In this document: piece after piece, positions 1 to 8,161 of the stretch
Layout: each line of letters starts with the position of its first letter
How positions within the stretch are numbered: position 1 is the stretch's first letter
DNA from: Halothece sp. MAG
GTDB taxonomy: Bacteria > Cyanobacteriota > Cyanobacteriia > Cyanobacteriales > Rubidibacteraceae
NCBI GenBank assembly: GCA_018610095.1
Contig: JAHEOB010000104.1
Coordinates: 1 to 33,110 of the forward strand
Length of the DNA: 33,110 bases
Direction of reading: 5' to 3'
Made by a program: the position numbers and the translations under genes
Notes under the pieces: model-generated
What the model was told of the DNA's origin: nothing
Seen by the model: the letters and a program-made list of their open reading frames with translations, nothing else
Databases searched by the model: none

Positions 1-779
1 ACAGGAAGGGTTTGTTCCCCCAAATATAAGGTTCCATTTTGATATTTGCCATGTACTAAATTCATGGGAGGACTTCCTAAAAAGCCTGCGACCATACGAT
101 TAGCAGGATTGGTATAAACCGCTTTCGGGGAACCAATTTGTTGAATTTTTCCATCATATAGAACCACCAACTGATCCGCTAAGGTCATTGCCTCCCCTTG
201 ATCGTGGGTGACATAGATGGTTGTAATGCCAAATTCTTGATGGAGACGCTTAAGTTCGGCGCGGGTTTCTTCTCGCAGTTGGGCATCTAAATTAGAAAGG
301 GGTTCATCTAATAAAAAGGCTTGCGGTTGTCGAATAATGGCACGTCCAAGGGCAACTCGTTGTTGTTGTCCACCAGACAGTTGTTTGGGTTTTCGTTGCA
401 GTAAGTGAGAAATCCCCAAGGATTGGGCAAGGGTGTGAACACGCTGTTCAATTTCCTTACGTTGGATTTTGCGCATTTTTAAGCCAAAGCCAAGATTTTC
501 GGCAACGGTCATGTGGGGATATAAGGCATAATTTTGAAACACCATCGCCACATCTCTTTCCCGCGCTGGTATCTGATTCACAAGGCAATCATTAAAGTAA
601 ATTTTGCCCTCACTAACCGCTTCTAATCCTGCAATGGTTCGCAATAGCGTGGATTTGCCACATCCGGATGGCCCCACTAACACACAAAATTGTCCGTCTT
701 CTACTTCAAAGGAAATATCTTCAATTGCACTGGTTGTTCCGTAACGGCAGGACACTTGTTGCAGTTGAACGTTTGCCAT
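1..779 (-). CDS. ABC transporter ATP-binding protein, MalK/UgpC type (3' end outside window)
   Basis: Cytoplasmic ATPase that powers an ABC importer, probably for sugars or glycerol-phosphate-like solutes. The 259 codons visible begin MANVQLQQVSCRYG. Walker A GPSGCGKS lies at about residues 36-43, signature LSGGQ at 134-138, Walker B LLDEP at 156-160, and the switch histidine in YVTHDQGEA near 190. The segment after the nucleotide-binding domain, with GSPKAVYTNPANRMVAGFLG then the start of a beta-rich domain, is typical of the MalK/UgpC/PotA group, whose extra C-terminal OB-like domain regulates or contacts the permease. The gene runs off the left edge, so about 100 residues are missing. It lies 82 bp downstream of chlH on the same strand, behind a terminator-like hairpin. 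Subfamily is secure; the substrate cannot be told. Confidence 0.93.
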   Translation of the reverse strand, partial: MANVQLQQVSCRYGTTSAIEDISFEVEDGQFCVLVGPSGCGKSTLLRTIAGLEAVSEGKIYFNDCLVNQIPARERDVAMVFQNYALYPHMTVAENLGFGLKMRKIQRKEIEQRVHTLAQSLGISHLLQRKPKQLSGGQQQRVALGRAIIRQPQAFLLDEPLSNLDAQLREETRAELKRLHQEFGITTIYVTHDQGEAMTLADQLVVLYDGKIQQIGSPKAVYTNPANRMVAGFLGSPPMNLVHGKYQNGTLYLGEQTLP

Positions 780-814
780 TGTTGTGATTCGTTTTTGCTT
801 TCAACACAAAACTC

Positions 815-834
815 GGGTGGGCAAGTACCCACCC
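815..834 (-). terminator. Hairpin downstream of chlH, terminator-like or dispersed palindrome
   Basis: GGGTGGG (815-821) and CCCACCC (828-834) form a perfect 7-bp GC-rich stem with a 6-nt loop. On the minus strand it is followed by GAGTTTTG, a short U-tract, 28 nt past the chlH stop. It could terminate chlH before the ABC ATPase gene. Similar GGGTGGG/CCCACCC palindromes are also scattered as repeats in cyanobacterial genomes, so its role is inferred. Confidence 0.5.
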
Positions 835-861
835 TAGTTAGAAATGACAGTTTAAATTTAA

Positions 862-3800
862 CTATTCCACTCCTTCAATGCGGTCTTCTGCTTCTTGGTA
901 CAATTCACGCAACCGTTCTAGGTTTTCTTCACTGGTTTCCCAATAGCCTCGTCCGTTGGCTTCCAACAAGGTGGTCACCATTTTGCGGAAGGAGTTGGGA
1001 TTAAGATTGAGTAACCGCTCCTGCATTTCTTTGTCTTTGATGAAGGTATCGTTGGCGTCTTCATAGACCCAGTTATCCACAGCGCCTGCAGTGGCACTCC
1101 AACCCATGGTATTGACCAGACGCTTGGATAATTCACGAACCCCTTCATAACCATGGCTTAGCATTCCTTCATACCATTTGGGGTTGAGCATTTTCGTCCG
1201 TGCATCGAGGCGGACAGTTTCCGATAAGCTACGCACTTGCGCGTTGGCTGTGGTGGTATCGGCAATGTAAGAAGCTGGTTTCTTACCATCTTGACGCAGA
1301 TCGCTGACGACTTTGGTGGGGTCAGAATCGAAATAGTGGGAAACGTCGCTGAGACTGATTTCAGAGGAATCTAAGTTTTGATAGGTAACATCAGCCGTTT
1401 TCAGGGAAGATTCAAAGATATTCCGATTTTCTTTCATAATGCCGGGATTATCGGAATCAAAGGCAAATGATTTCCGTTTGAGGAACATTTCCCGCAACTC
1501 AGACTCATCTTCCCAAGAACTGTTTTCCACCGCTAAGTTGACGTTGGAGGCATAGGAGCCCGAGGCATTGGAGAAAATCCGAGTCGCTGCTTGACGGAGG
1601 TTAATGCCGTTTTCTTCGGCTTGTTGTCTGGCGTGTTTCCGGACAAAGTTCCATTCTTCCGGTTCGTCAGCTTCCGCTGCCATTTTCACTGCTTGGTCTA
1701 ATAACGACATTTGATTAATGAACAAGTCACGGAAGACACCAGAACAGGTAACGACCACATCAATACGAGGACGACCCAGTTCTTCTAGGGGAATTAAGTT
1801 TACCTTGTTGATCCGTCCCAAGGAGTCAGGAACCGGTTTGGCACCAATTAAACAGAGAATTTGCGCCAGAGATTCGCCATAAGTCTTGATGTTATCGGTT
1901 CCCCAAAGCACCGAGGCAATGGTTTCGGGCAATTCTCCGCCATTTTCGGCGCGGTGGCGATCCAGCAGTTGGTCAACTACTAATTCTGCCGATTTAACCG
2001 CTGCTGCTGTCGGAATCGCTTGCGGATCTAAGGCGTGAATATTTTTGCCGGTGGGTAAGACATTGGGATTGCGAATGGGGTCGCCACCGGGTCCGGGCTT
2101 AATATATTCCCCTTCTAATCCCCGTAACAAGGAACCGAGTTCATTATCGGCAATCACTTGTTCTAAGCAATACTCCAGATAGTCAAACAAGGGCTTCATT
2201 TTCTCCCGATCAACCTTGGTATAACCGAGATCATGCAAGGTTTGGACCCAAGGTTCTTTCTTGCCCATGTTGAAGAAGTTGAGTTTGGAAACTTGAGAAA
2301 CGCGGCCGTTGGCATCGGCTTGGGCACGAACTAAGGCTGCTACTGCATCTTGTACTCCCCGGTTGATATCTTGCAACAGTTGGACATCGGCTAAAACGCC
2401 TTTGTTATTGTTGCGATAAATTTCGTCAATATCCCGTCCGATACTTTCGGCAATGATCCGGGGCAATCCATCAATTTCTTCTTCTTCACGATCCAGGGAG
2501 GCAATGTTAACCAAGGTAGCAATGGCTTCTTCAGACGTTGGGGGTTTGCCAACCACGTGCAAGCCACAAGGAAGCAGCCGAGAGGAAATGTCCATTAGTT
2601 CCTTGTATAGCAAGCCAACAAGCTGATCGCGCTCCTGTTGGTCCATTTCACTGGCATCTTTATCCGGAATGGTGACATCTTTATCCAGGTTCACCAACCG
2701 AGCTTGATCCATGATGCTATTCACGATTTGGGTGGCGCGACCGTTATCTTTTAGGTTTTGGTAAGACCCAATTAGGTTTTGCAATTCCTCTAACCCCTTA
2801 TAAAGTCCGGCGTTTTCTGCTGGCGGGGTAAGGTAGGAAATGGTTTGGGCATAACTGCGACGTTTGGCAATGGTGGCTTCGCTAGGGTTATTCGCCGCGT
2901 AGTAGTAGAGGTTGGGAATGCTGCCGATGAGACTGTCGGGATAACAGTCGCCAGACATGCCCATTTGTTTTCCGGGCATGAACTCTAGGGAACCGTGGGT
3001 ACCAAAGTGCAACACGGCATCTGCCCCCCAGACTTTTTCTAAGTAGGTATAGTAGGCTGCAAAACCATGGTGAGGAGAAGCAGACTGGGAGAACAACAGA
3101 CGCATGGGATCGCCTTCATAGCCAAAGGTGGGTTGCACGCCAATGAAGACGTTGCCAAAGTGCTTACCGTAGATGAGTAAGTTTTCACCGTCGCTATTGA
3201 GTTCTCCTGGTGGCGGACCCCAGTTTTCATGGAGTCGTTCTGAATAGGGAGTGAGTCGTTCGTATTCTGGCACCGACATCCGATAAGCAATATTTAACTC
3301 GGGACTGGCATATTGCGCTTGGGCATCGTGGAGTACCAATTCCATGAGTTTTTCCGGGGACTCGGGTAACTCCACATCATAGCCGTTGTTGCGCAGTGCT
3401 TGTAAGACTTCGTAGATGCTACTGAAAACATCTAGATAGGCAGCAGTGCCCACATTCCCTTTGTCCGGTGGGAAACTAAAGATGGTGATAGCAATTTTCT
3501 TGTCGAGTTTGGGCTTGCGACGGAGTTTTGCCCAGTTTAGAGCCCGTTGGGCGACTGATTCCACTCGATCTTGTAGCGCGATCGCGCGACCAGTTGCCCC
3601 ATCGCGACCCGAGAGAATAATGGGTTCAATTGCCCCGTCAAGTTCTGGAATGGCAACTTGTAACGCCACTTGAACTGGGTGTAACCCTAAATCACTGTCT
3701 TCCCATTCCTCAGTGGTTTGGAACACCAGAGGGAGGGCAACCATGTAGGGACGATTCAGCCGTTGCAGTGACTCAATTGCTTTGGGATGGTCTTGTCTTG

Positions 3801-4848
3801 CCGGCCCCCCAACTAGGGCAAATCCTGTTAAAGAGACCACCGCATCGACAATGGGTAAGGATTCGACCCCTTCAGTAGCACTATCCCAGAAAAATTCATC
3901 TACTGGTTTTGAAAAGTCTAATCCCCCTGCAAAAATGGGAATGACTCGTGCCCCCATGGCTTCCAGTTCCGAAACCACAGCCACATAATGGGCATCATCA
4001 CCAGTGATGAGGTGAGTCCGTTGTAATACTAAGCCAATACAGGGCGTGAGGGGATCTTTTAAATCATCTTTAATATCGGTGCGACTGTTATACCAGTTCA
4101 GATACTCTTTGACATCCTCAAACATTTTCGGAGCGAGGGGATGCCAAATCCCCATATCGGGATAAACGACGGGATCAGAATAAGTTATCTCATCCGCATT
4201 TTCTTTTTTCAGAATATATTTATCCGTCAGCATCAGCAGGAAGTTTTCCAAATTATCAGGAGACCCTCCTAGCCAATACTGGAACGACAACATGAAGTTG
4301 CGGGCATCTTGGGCTTTATCTAACGGTAAATATTTTAGAACTTTCGGCAAGGTTTGCAGGAGTTTTAACATCCCATCTTGAAACGAGGCCCCCTGCTTGT
4401 CCTTGCGTTTTTTCATAAACTGCGCGATCGCGCTTTTGCTTTGCCCCAGCTGCGCCATGGAGAAACTGCCTAATTTATTGAGGCGCATCACTTGAGGCAT
4501 GGAGGGGAAAACAATCGCTGCATCCAGTTGATCCCGGCAAGGTTGAACCGCTTCAACGACTTTTTCCGCTAAATCTTCAATGAAAATTAAGGAGCCAATA
4601 AACAAGTTGGCTTGAGCCACATCTTCCTTAAATTGTTCATAATTGTCCGAATCACGGAGTTCTTCAATCAAATAACCGCTAATGTCAATAGCAATTTCCG
4701 AGTTATTAGCATTAATCGAGCGTACTGCTGCGGTTAGTGCACTTTGGTATTGAGGCTCAAGCACGACATAGACCACCTTAATCAGGGAACGACCATTGAG
4801 ATGATCCGGTTCGATGTGGCGAATGGTGGACTTGACCTGTGTGAACAT
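862..4848 (-). CDS. chlH: Magnesium chelatase subunit H (BchH/ChlH family)
   Basis: Large porphyrin-binding subunit of Mg-chelatase. With ChlI and ChlD (not in this window) it inserts Mg2+ into protoporphyrin IX, the first committed step of chlorophyll synthesis. The product is 1328 residues, the usual size for cyanobacterial ChlH, and is collinear with the family throughout: N-terminal VVYVVLEPQYQSALTAA, the region HFGTHGSLEFMPGKQMG near residues 615-630, and the C-terminal GYWETSEENLERLRELY. The ATG is preceded by GGAG about 10 nt upstream. It diverges from hemL, another tetrapyrrole gene, across a 518-bp gap. No truncation or frameshift is seen. A CobN role is unlikely because the sequence is full-length ChlH-like and no cobalamin genes are nearby. 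Confidence 0.97.
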   Translation of the reverse strand: MFTQVKSTIRHIEPDHLNGRSLIKVVYVVLEPQYQSALTAAVRSINANNSEIAIDISGYLIEELRDSDNYEQFKEDVAQANLFIGSLIFIEDLAEKVVEAVQPCRDQLDAAIVFPSMPQVMRLNKLGSFSMAQLGQSKSAIAQFMKKRKDKQGASFQDGMLKLLQTLPKVLKYLPLDKAQDARNFMLSFQYWLGGSPDNLENFLLMLTDKYILKKENADEITYSDPVVYPDMGIWHPLAPKMFEDVKEYLNWYNSRTDIKDDLKDPLTPCIGLVLQRTHLITGDDAHYVAVVSELEAMGARVIPIFAGGLDFSKPVDEFFWDSATEGVESLPIVDAVVSLTGFALVGGPARQDHPKAIESLQRLNRPYMVALPLVFQTTEEWEDSDLGLHPVQVALQVAIPELDGAIEPIILSGRDGATGRAIALQDRVESVAQRALNWAKLRRKPKLDKKIAITIFSFPPDKGNVGTAAYLDVFSSIYEVLQALRNNGYDVELPESPEKLMELVLHDAQAQYASPELNIAYRMSVPEYERLTPYSERLHENWGPPPGELNSDGENLLIYGKHFGNVFIGVQPTFGYEGDPMRLLFSQSASPHHGFAAYYTYLEKVWGADAVLHFGTHGSLEFMPGKQMGMSGDCYPDSLIGSIPNLYYYAANNPSEATIAKRRSYAQTISYLTPPAENAGLYKGLEELQNLIGSYQNLKDNGRATQIVNSIMDQARLVNLDKDVTIPDKDASEMDQQERDQLVGLLYKELMDISSRLLPCGLHVVGKPPTSEEAIATLVNIASLDREEEEIDGLPRIIAESIGRDIDEIYRNNNKGVLADVQLLQDINRGVQDAVAALVRAQADANGRVSQVSKLNFFNMGKKEPWVQTLHDLGYTKVDREKMKPLFDYLEYCLEQVIADNELGSLLRGLEGEYIKPGPGGDPIRNPNVLPTGKNIHALDPQAIPTAAAVKSAELVVDQLLDRHRAENGGELPETIASVLWGTDNIKTYGESLAQILCLIGAKPVPDSLGRINKVNLIPLEELGRPRIDVVVTCSGVFRDLFINQMSLLDQAVKMAAEADEPEEWNFVRKHARQQAEENGINLRQAATRIFSNASGSYASNVNLAVENSSWEDESELREMFLKRKSFAFDSDNPGIMKENRNIFESSLKTADVTYQNLDSSEISLSDVSHYFDSDPTKVVSDLRQDGKKPASYIADTTTANAQVRSLSETVRLDARTKMLNPKWYEGMLSHGYEGVRELSKRLVNTMGWSATAGAVDNWVYEDANDTFIKDKEMQERLLNLNPNSFRKMVTTLLEANGRGYWETSEENLERLRELYQEAEDRIEGVE

Positions 4849-5366
4849 TCAGACTTTCTCCTTCAATGAGCAATCACTTCTTCAGCACTGACGGTAGGGC
4901 AAATAATGGAAATCAATGCTATCTTGCTTTAAGCCGTGCCCATTTGTTTTTTGTATCAGAAATTGCCTTGCTAAGCGAGGAATTTCACCGAATTTGACAT
5001 AATTTGATAAAAAAATATATCAAGTTCTTAACATTACTTTACATACGATTCGTAATTCCTCAAAATAAATTAAATTTTCTTTACTGCAAACCCATGAAAC
5101 CTAGCATTTGATTAGGATAAAAATAAACTAGAACCCATCGCTGCGGGTAATATTTTGAAATTAGGTCTGGCTACGGTGAGGCAGTCGAGAGTTACGCTTG
5201 CCGAGATTTTGCCTATACTTTGGTTGGTAGCAACGATTACCAGTCAGCGAAAGCAGAATCGTCTGCCAAACAAGGCTTGGTTAACCAAAACTCCCCTTGC
5301 TTTTAGGAACTGGGAGTGTCAAAATTTTCTGTTACTGCTATAGAGTGATTAATAAGGAGTCATACC
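4849..5366. promoter_or_regulatory. 518-bp shared upstream region of chlH and hemL
   Basis: No credible gene is seen here. The chlH-proximal half is AT-rich and holds an inverted repeat TTGATA-N8-TATCAA at 5004-5009/5018-5023. The hemL-proximal half has several potential RNA hairpins in the plus orientation: GGTTGGTA/TACCAGTC (5222-5229/5238-5245, two wobble pairs), the 12-bp palindrome TTGGTTAACCAA (5277-5288), and ACTCCC/GGGAGT (5290-5295/5312-5317). The promoters of both genes must lie here, but I could not identify a convincing -35/-10 pair for either. Confidence 0.6.
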
Positions 5367-6668
5367 TTGACCTCACAAACTGCATTTAAAACGACCCAAT
5401 CAGAAGAAATATTTAGCACTGCCCAAAAATTAATGCCTGGCGGCGTTAACTCCCCCGTTCGTGCCTTTAAATCGATCAACGGGCAACCCATTGTCTTTGA
5501 TAAAGTAGAAGGCTCTCGTGCTTGGGATGTCGATGGCAACGAATACATTGACTATGTAGGAACTTGGGGCCCTGCCATTTGTGGTCACGCCCATCCTGAA
5601 GTCATCAATGCTCTCCATGAAGCACTTAATAAAGGCACTAGCTTTGGCACCCCCTCGGTACAGGAAAATCTTCTGGCAGAGATGGTCATCAATGCCGTTC
5701 CCAGCATTGAAATGGTGCGCTTTGTTAATTCCGGTACGGAAGCCTGCATGACAGCGTTACGAGTAATGCGGGCTTATACCGGTCGTGATAAAATTGTTAA
5801 GTTTCAAGGCAACTATCACGGCCATGCCGATATGCTATTGGTGCAAGCTGGTTCAGGGGTGGCAACTTTAGGACTTCCTGATTCCCCAGGCGTTCCCAAA
5901 TCCACAACCAGTAGTACCCTCACGGCTCCCTATAATGATTTAGAGGCTGTGAAAAAACTCTTTGAAGAACATGGCAACGACATTGCTGGGATTATGTTAG
6001 AGCCAGTGGTAGGCAATTCTGGTTTTATTGCCCCTGATGCTGGCTTTTTAGAAGGGTTACGCGAAATTACGAAAGAATATGGAGCGTTACTAGCCTTTGA
6101 TGAAGTAATGACAGGCTTCCGCATTGCCTATGGTGGTGCCCAAGAACGGTTTGGCATTACCCCCGATGTTACCACCTTAGGTAAAATTATTGGCGGTGGC
6201 TTACCTGTGGGAGCCTTGGGAGCAAGCAAAGAAATTATGGAAATGATTGCTCCTGCCGGTCCCATGTATCAGTCTGGAACGTTATCTGGGAATCCTTTGG
6301 CAATGACTGCCGGCATTAAAACCCTAGAGTTATTGCAGCGTCCTGGGGTTTATGAGCAACTGGAACAAAGAACCCAAAAGCTAACCAATGGCTTAAAAGA
6401 AATTGCTCAAAAACACGGTCATGCCGTTCAAATTGGTCAAATTAGCGCCATGTTTGGTGTCTTTTTTACTGACCGTCCCATTCACAACTTTGATGATGCC
6501 AAAACCTCTGATGTGGATAAATTCGCCCGCTATCACCGTGGTATGTTAGAGCGAGGCATTTATCTGGCACCTTCGCAATTTGAAGCTGCCTTTACTTCTT
6601 TGGCTCACAGTGAAGAGGATATTGATAAAACCCTCGAAGCAGCAGAGGAAGTAATGGCTTCCCTCTAA
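5367..6668 (+). CDS. hemL: Glutamate-1-semialdehyde 2,1-aminomutase
   Basis: PLP-dependent cytoplasmic enzyme that converts glutamate-1-semialdehyde to 5-aminolevulinate, the precursor of heme, chlorophyll and bilins. The 433 residues match the family end to end. The PLP lysine is K273 in LGKIIGGGLP and the cofactor-ring aspartate is D245 in AFDEVMTGFR, the same numbering as the well-studied Synechococcus enzyme. The start is TTG: an in-frame stop lies at 5346-5348, AAGGAG at 5354-5359 is 7 nt upstream, and MTSQTAFKTTQSEEIF aligns with known N-termini (FKTTKSEEIF). It diverges from chlH, so the entry enzyme and the chlorophyll branch-point enzyme share a control region. A perfect palindrome follows the stop codon. 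Confidence 0.97.
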   Translation: MTSQTAFKTTQSEEIFSTAQKLMPGGVNSPVRAFKSINGQPIVFDKVEGSRAWDVDGNEYIDYVGTWGPAICGHAHPEVINALHEALNKGTSFGTPSVQENLLAEMVINAVPSIEMVRFVNSGTEACMTALRVMRAYTGRDKIVKFQGNYHGHADMLLVQAGSGVATLGLPDSPGVPKSTTSSTLTAPYNDLEAVKKLFEEHGNDIAGIMLEPVVGNSGFIAPDAGFLEGLREITKEYGALLAFDEVMTGFRIAYGGAQERFGITPDVTTLGKIIGGGLPVGALGASKEIMEMIAPAGPMYQSGTLSGNPLAMTAGIKTLELLQRPGVYEQLEQRTQKLTNGLKEIAQKHGHAVQIGQISAMFGVFFTDRPIHNFDDAKTSDVDKFARYHRGMLERGIYLAPSQFEAAFTSLAHSEEDIDKTLEAAEEVMASL

Positions 6669-6680
6669 CACGTTTCTGGT

Positions 6681-6706
6681 AGGGTGCAGCAATGAATATG
6701 CACCCT
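6681..6706. terminator. Palindrome after hemL, possible terminator
   Basis: AGGGTGCA (6681-6688) and TGCACCCT (6699-6706) form a perfect 8-bp stem with a 10-nt loop, 12 nt past the hemL stop and 12 nt from the end of the convergent DUF4278 gene. There is no clear U-tract on either strand, so it may stop transcription weakly, protect 3' ends, or be a short dispersed repeat. Confidence 0.4.
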
Positions 6707-6718
6707 CCAGTGTTCTGG

Positions 6719-7120
6719 CTAATGAATTGCCAGTTCTTGGAATTCCTGCTCTAGCATGGCAACTAATTCTTCATTACCTTGCTGTTTCGCTACTGAGATA
6801 CGACGTTCTAAGTTGCGACGGATATTGTCTAAATGAGCAGGTTCGACAGTGGTTTCTGTACTGGCATAAATGGGAGCTTGCAAATGATCCTGTTCAACTT
6901 CAATGGGAAGCTGTCTAGATTGAGTGGGTGGGGTTGCTACACACTTGTTATAGCTTACTCCTCGATACTTTAAGGAGCGTTTCGGTTGTGGTTTTGGAAT
7001 ATGGCGAGGATAGTGATAATGCCAAGGTTGTCCTCTAAAGGTTCCTGCAACTTCTCCTTCTGTTACATCAATGAAGGTGGTGTCTGGTTCGTAGTTAATG
7101 CCACGATAAGTTAATTTCAT
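6719..7120 (-). CDS. DUF4278 domain-containing protein
   Basis: Small cyanobacterial protein of unknown function, 133 residues. The N-terminus MKLTYRGINYEPD is the hallmark of DUF4278. A second copy of the motif, LKYRGVSYNK, occurs near residues 50-59, so the domain appears tandem or internally repeated. The C-terminal third (HLDNIRRNLERRISVAKQQGNEELVAMLEQEF) is charged and probably helical. No signal peptide or membrane segment is visible, so a cytoplasmic location is likely. AAGGAG 6 nt before the ATG supports the start. It lies 143 bp downstream of folP on the same strand, a gap that contains a dyad and may hold its own promoter. Family assignment is by motif; no function is claimed. Confidence 0.85.
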   Translation of the reverse strand: MKLTYRGINYEPDTTFIDVTEGEVAGTFRGQPWHYHYPRHIPKPQPKRSLKYRGVSYNKCVATPPTQSRQLPIEVEQDHLQAPIYASTETTVEPAHLDNIRRNLERRISVAKQQGNEELVAMLEQEFQELAIH

Positions 7121-7207
7121 GGTTTCTCCTTATTTGACTGTTAGAAAACAGCGCAGCATTAAGACTCAATCAAGGGATTCTTTGCTACTGCCGAGTTTAC
7201 ATTTCTA

Positions 7208-7249
7208 ATTATAATTTTTATTTCTGTAAAATATGTTACAAACTTGTAA
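7208..7249 (-). promoter_or_regulatory. Possible promoter/operator for the DUF4278 gene
   Basis: In the folP-DUF4278 gap, a perfect inverted repeat TTACAA-AC-TTGTAA lies at 7236-7249. On the minus strand, TATAAT (7213-7208) lies downstream of it, about 88 nt before the ATG. No -35 at standard spacing is present, so this would be an activator- or repressor-dependent promoter if real. The region is AT-rich and chance matches are possible. Confidence 0.3.
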
Positions 7250-7263
7250 TTTTTAATTTAAAT

Positions 7264-8115
7264 TTAATTCCGCCAAATGGCATCTGCTACTTGACAGACA
7301 TCTTTCATTTCTGCAACATCATGTACTCGCAGGATATCAGCCCCTTGCGCGATCGCGCCACAACAAGTCGCAGCGGTTCCCCAGACGCGTTTTTTGGGAT
7401 CACTTTGATTTAAGATTGTTCCAATAAAGCGTTTGCGAGAGGTTCCTACTAAAAGCGGAACTTGTAAGGATTGAAACTCACTGAGATTCCGTAGCAGCTC
7501 TAAATTTTGCTCCGGGGTTTTTCCAAAGCCAATGCCAGGATCAATAATAATGCGCGATCGCGCAATTCCTGCTTGTTGTGCGACACGAATGCGCTCTTGC
7601 AAAACTTCATAAATCTCCCCGATCAAATCGTCATAATCCGTTAACTGCTGCATGGTTTCTGGGGTTCCCCGAATGTGCATTAACACGATAGGAATCCCCA
7701 ACTCTGCCACTGTGGGTAACATTTCTGGGTCAAACCGACCCCCAGAGATATCATTAACCAAATCCGCCCCGGCTGCAATGGCTTGTTGCGCGATCGCGGA
7801 TCGAGTGGTATCCACCGAGATCGGAACATTTAATTCTTTACGAATCGCTTTAATAATGGGAATAACCCGCTCTAGTTCTGTTTCCAGTGCAATGGGTTTT
7901 GCCCCAGGACGAGTGGATTGCCCCCCGACATCTAAAATATCAGCCCCAGCGGTGACAAAGTCTCGTGCCCGATTTAGAGCAGCATCTAACTGATTATAAT
8001 CTCCCCCATCACTAAAACTATCAGGCGTAATATTTAAAACCCCCATTAAATAGGTTTGTTTCCCCCAAACAAAAGATTGATCTCGAATGGTTAAGGTGTG
8101 TGGTGTTGTTGTCAT
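7264..8115 (-). CDS. folP: Dihydropteroate synthase
   Basis: Cytoplasmic folate-pathway enzyme that joins p-aminobenzoate to 6-hydroxymethyl-dihydropterin diphosphate; the classic sulfonamide target. The 283 residues form a TIM barrel with the family motifs LMGVLNITPDSFSDGG near the N-terminus, DVGGQSTRPGA around residues 61-71, and VNDISGG. The C-terminal GTSRKRFIG carries the substrate-binding lysine and arginine. The ATG at 8115 has no clear Shine-Dalgarno sequence, which is not unusual in cyanobacteria. It follows the serine hydrolase gene by 46 bp and hisG before that, so co-transcription is plausible. Three HIP1 palindromes lie within the coding region and one just upstream, a dense cluster. 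Assignment is secure. Confidence 0.97.
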   Translation of the reverse strand: MTTTPHTLTIRDQSFVWGKQTYLMGVLNITPDSFSDGGDYNQLDAALNRARDFVTAGADILDVGGQSTRPGAKPIALETELERVIPIIKAIRKELNVPISVDTTRSAIAQQAIAAGADLVNDISGGRFDPEMLPTVAELGIPIVLMHIRGTPETMQQLTDYDDLIGEIYEVLQERIRVAQQAGIARSRIIIDPGIGFGKTPEQNLELLRNLSEFQSLQVPLLVGTSRKRFIGTILNQSDPKKRVWGTAATCCGAIAQGADILRVHDVAEMKDVCQVADAIWRN

Positions 8116-8161
8116 ATAACAAAAATCAATTCGTATTAGAATCGGAAGCGCGATCGCAAAA

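Noticed and set aside
690..1004. 104-codon plus-strand frame across the chlH end and the ABC gene start
   Set aside because: Overlaps two secure genes in antisense and has no family-like sequence.
5227..5240. GTA-N8-TAC match to the NtcA binding consensus upstream of hemL
   Set aside because: The sequence forms the stem of a hairpin, no -10 element lies at the required distance, and several such matches are expected by chance in 33 kb.
5155..5343. 62-codon frame upstream of hemL starting with TTG
   Set aside because: No ribosome-binding site or recognisable motif; the region is better explained as an untranslated leader.
7652..7993. 113-codon plus-strand frame
   Set aside because: Shadow of folP on the opposite strand.
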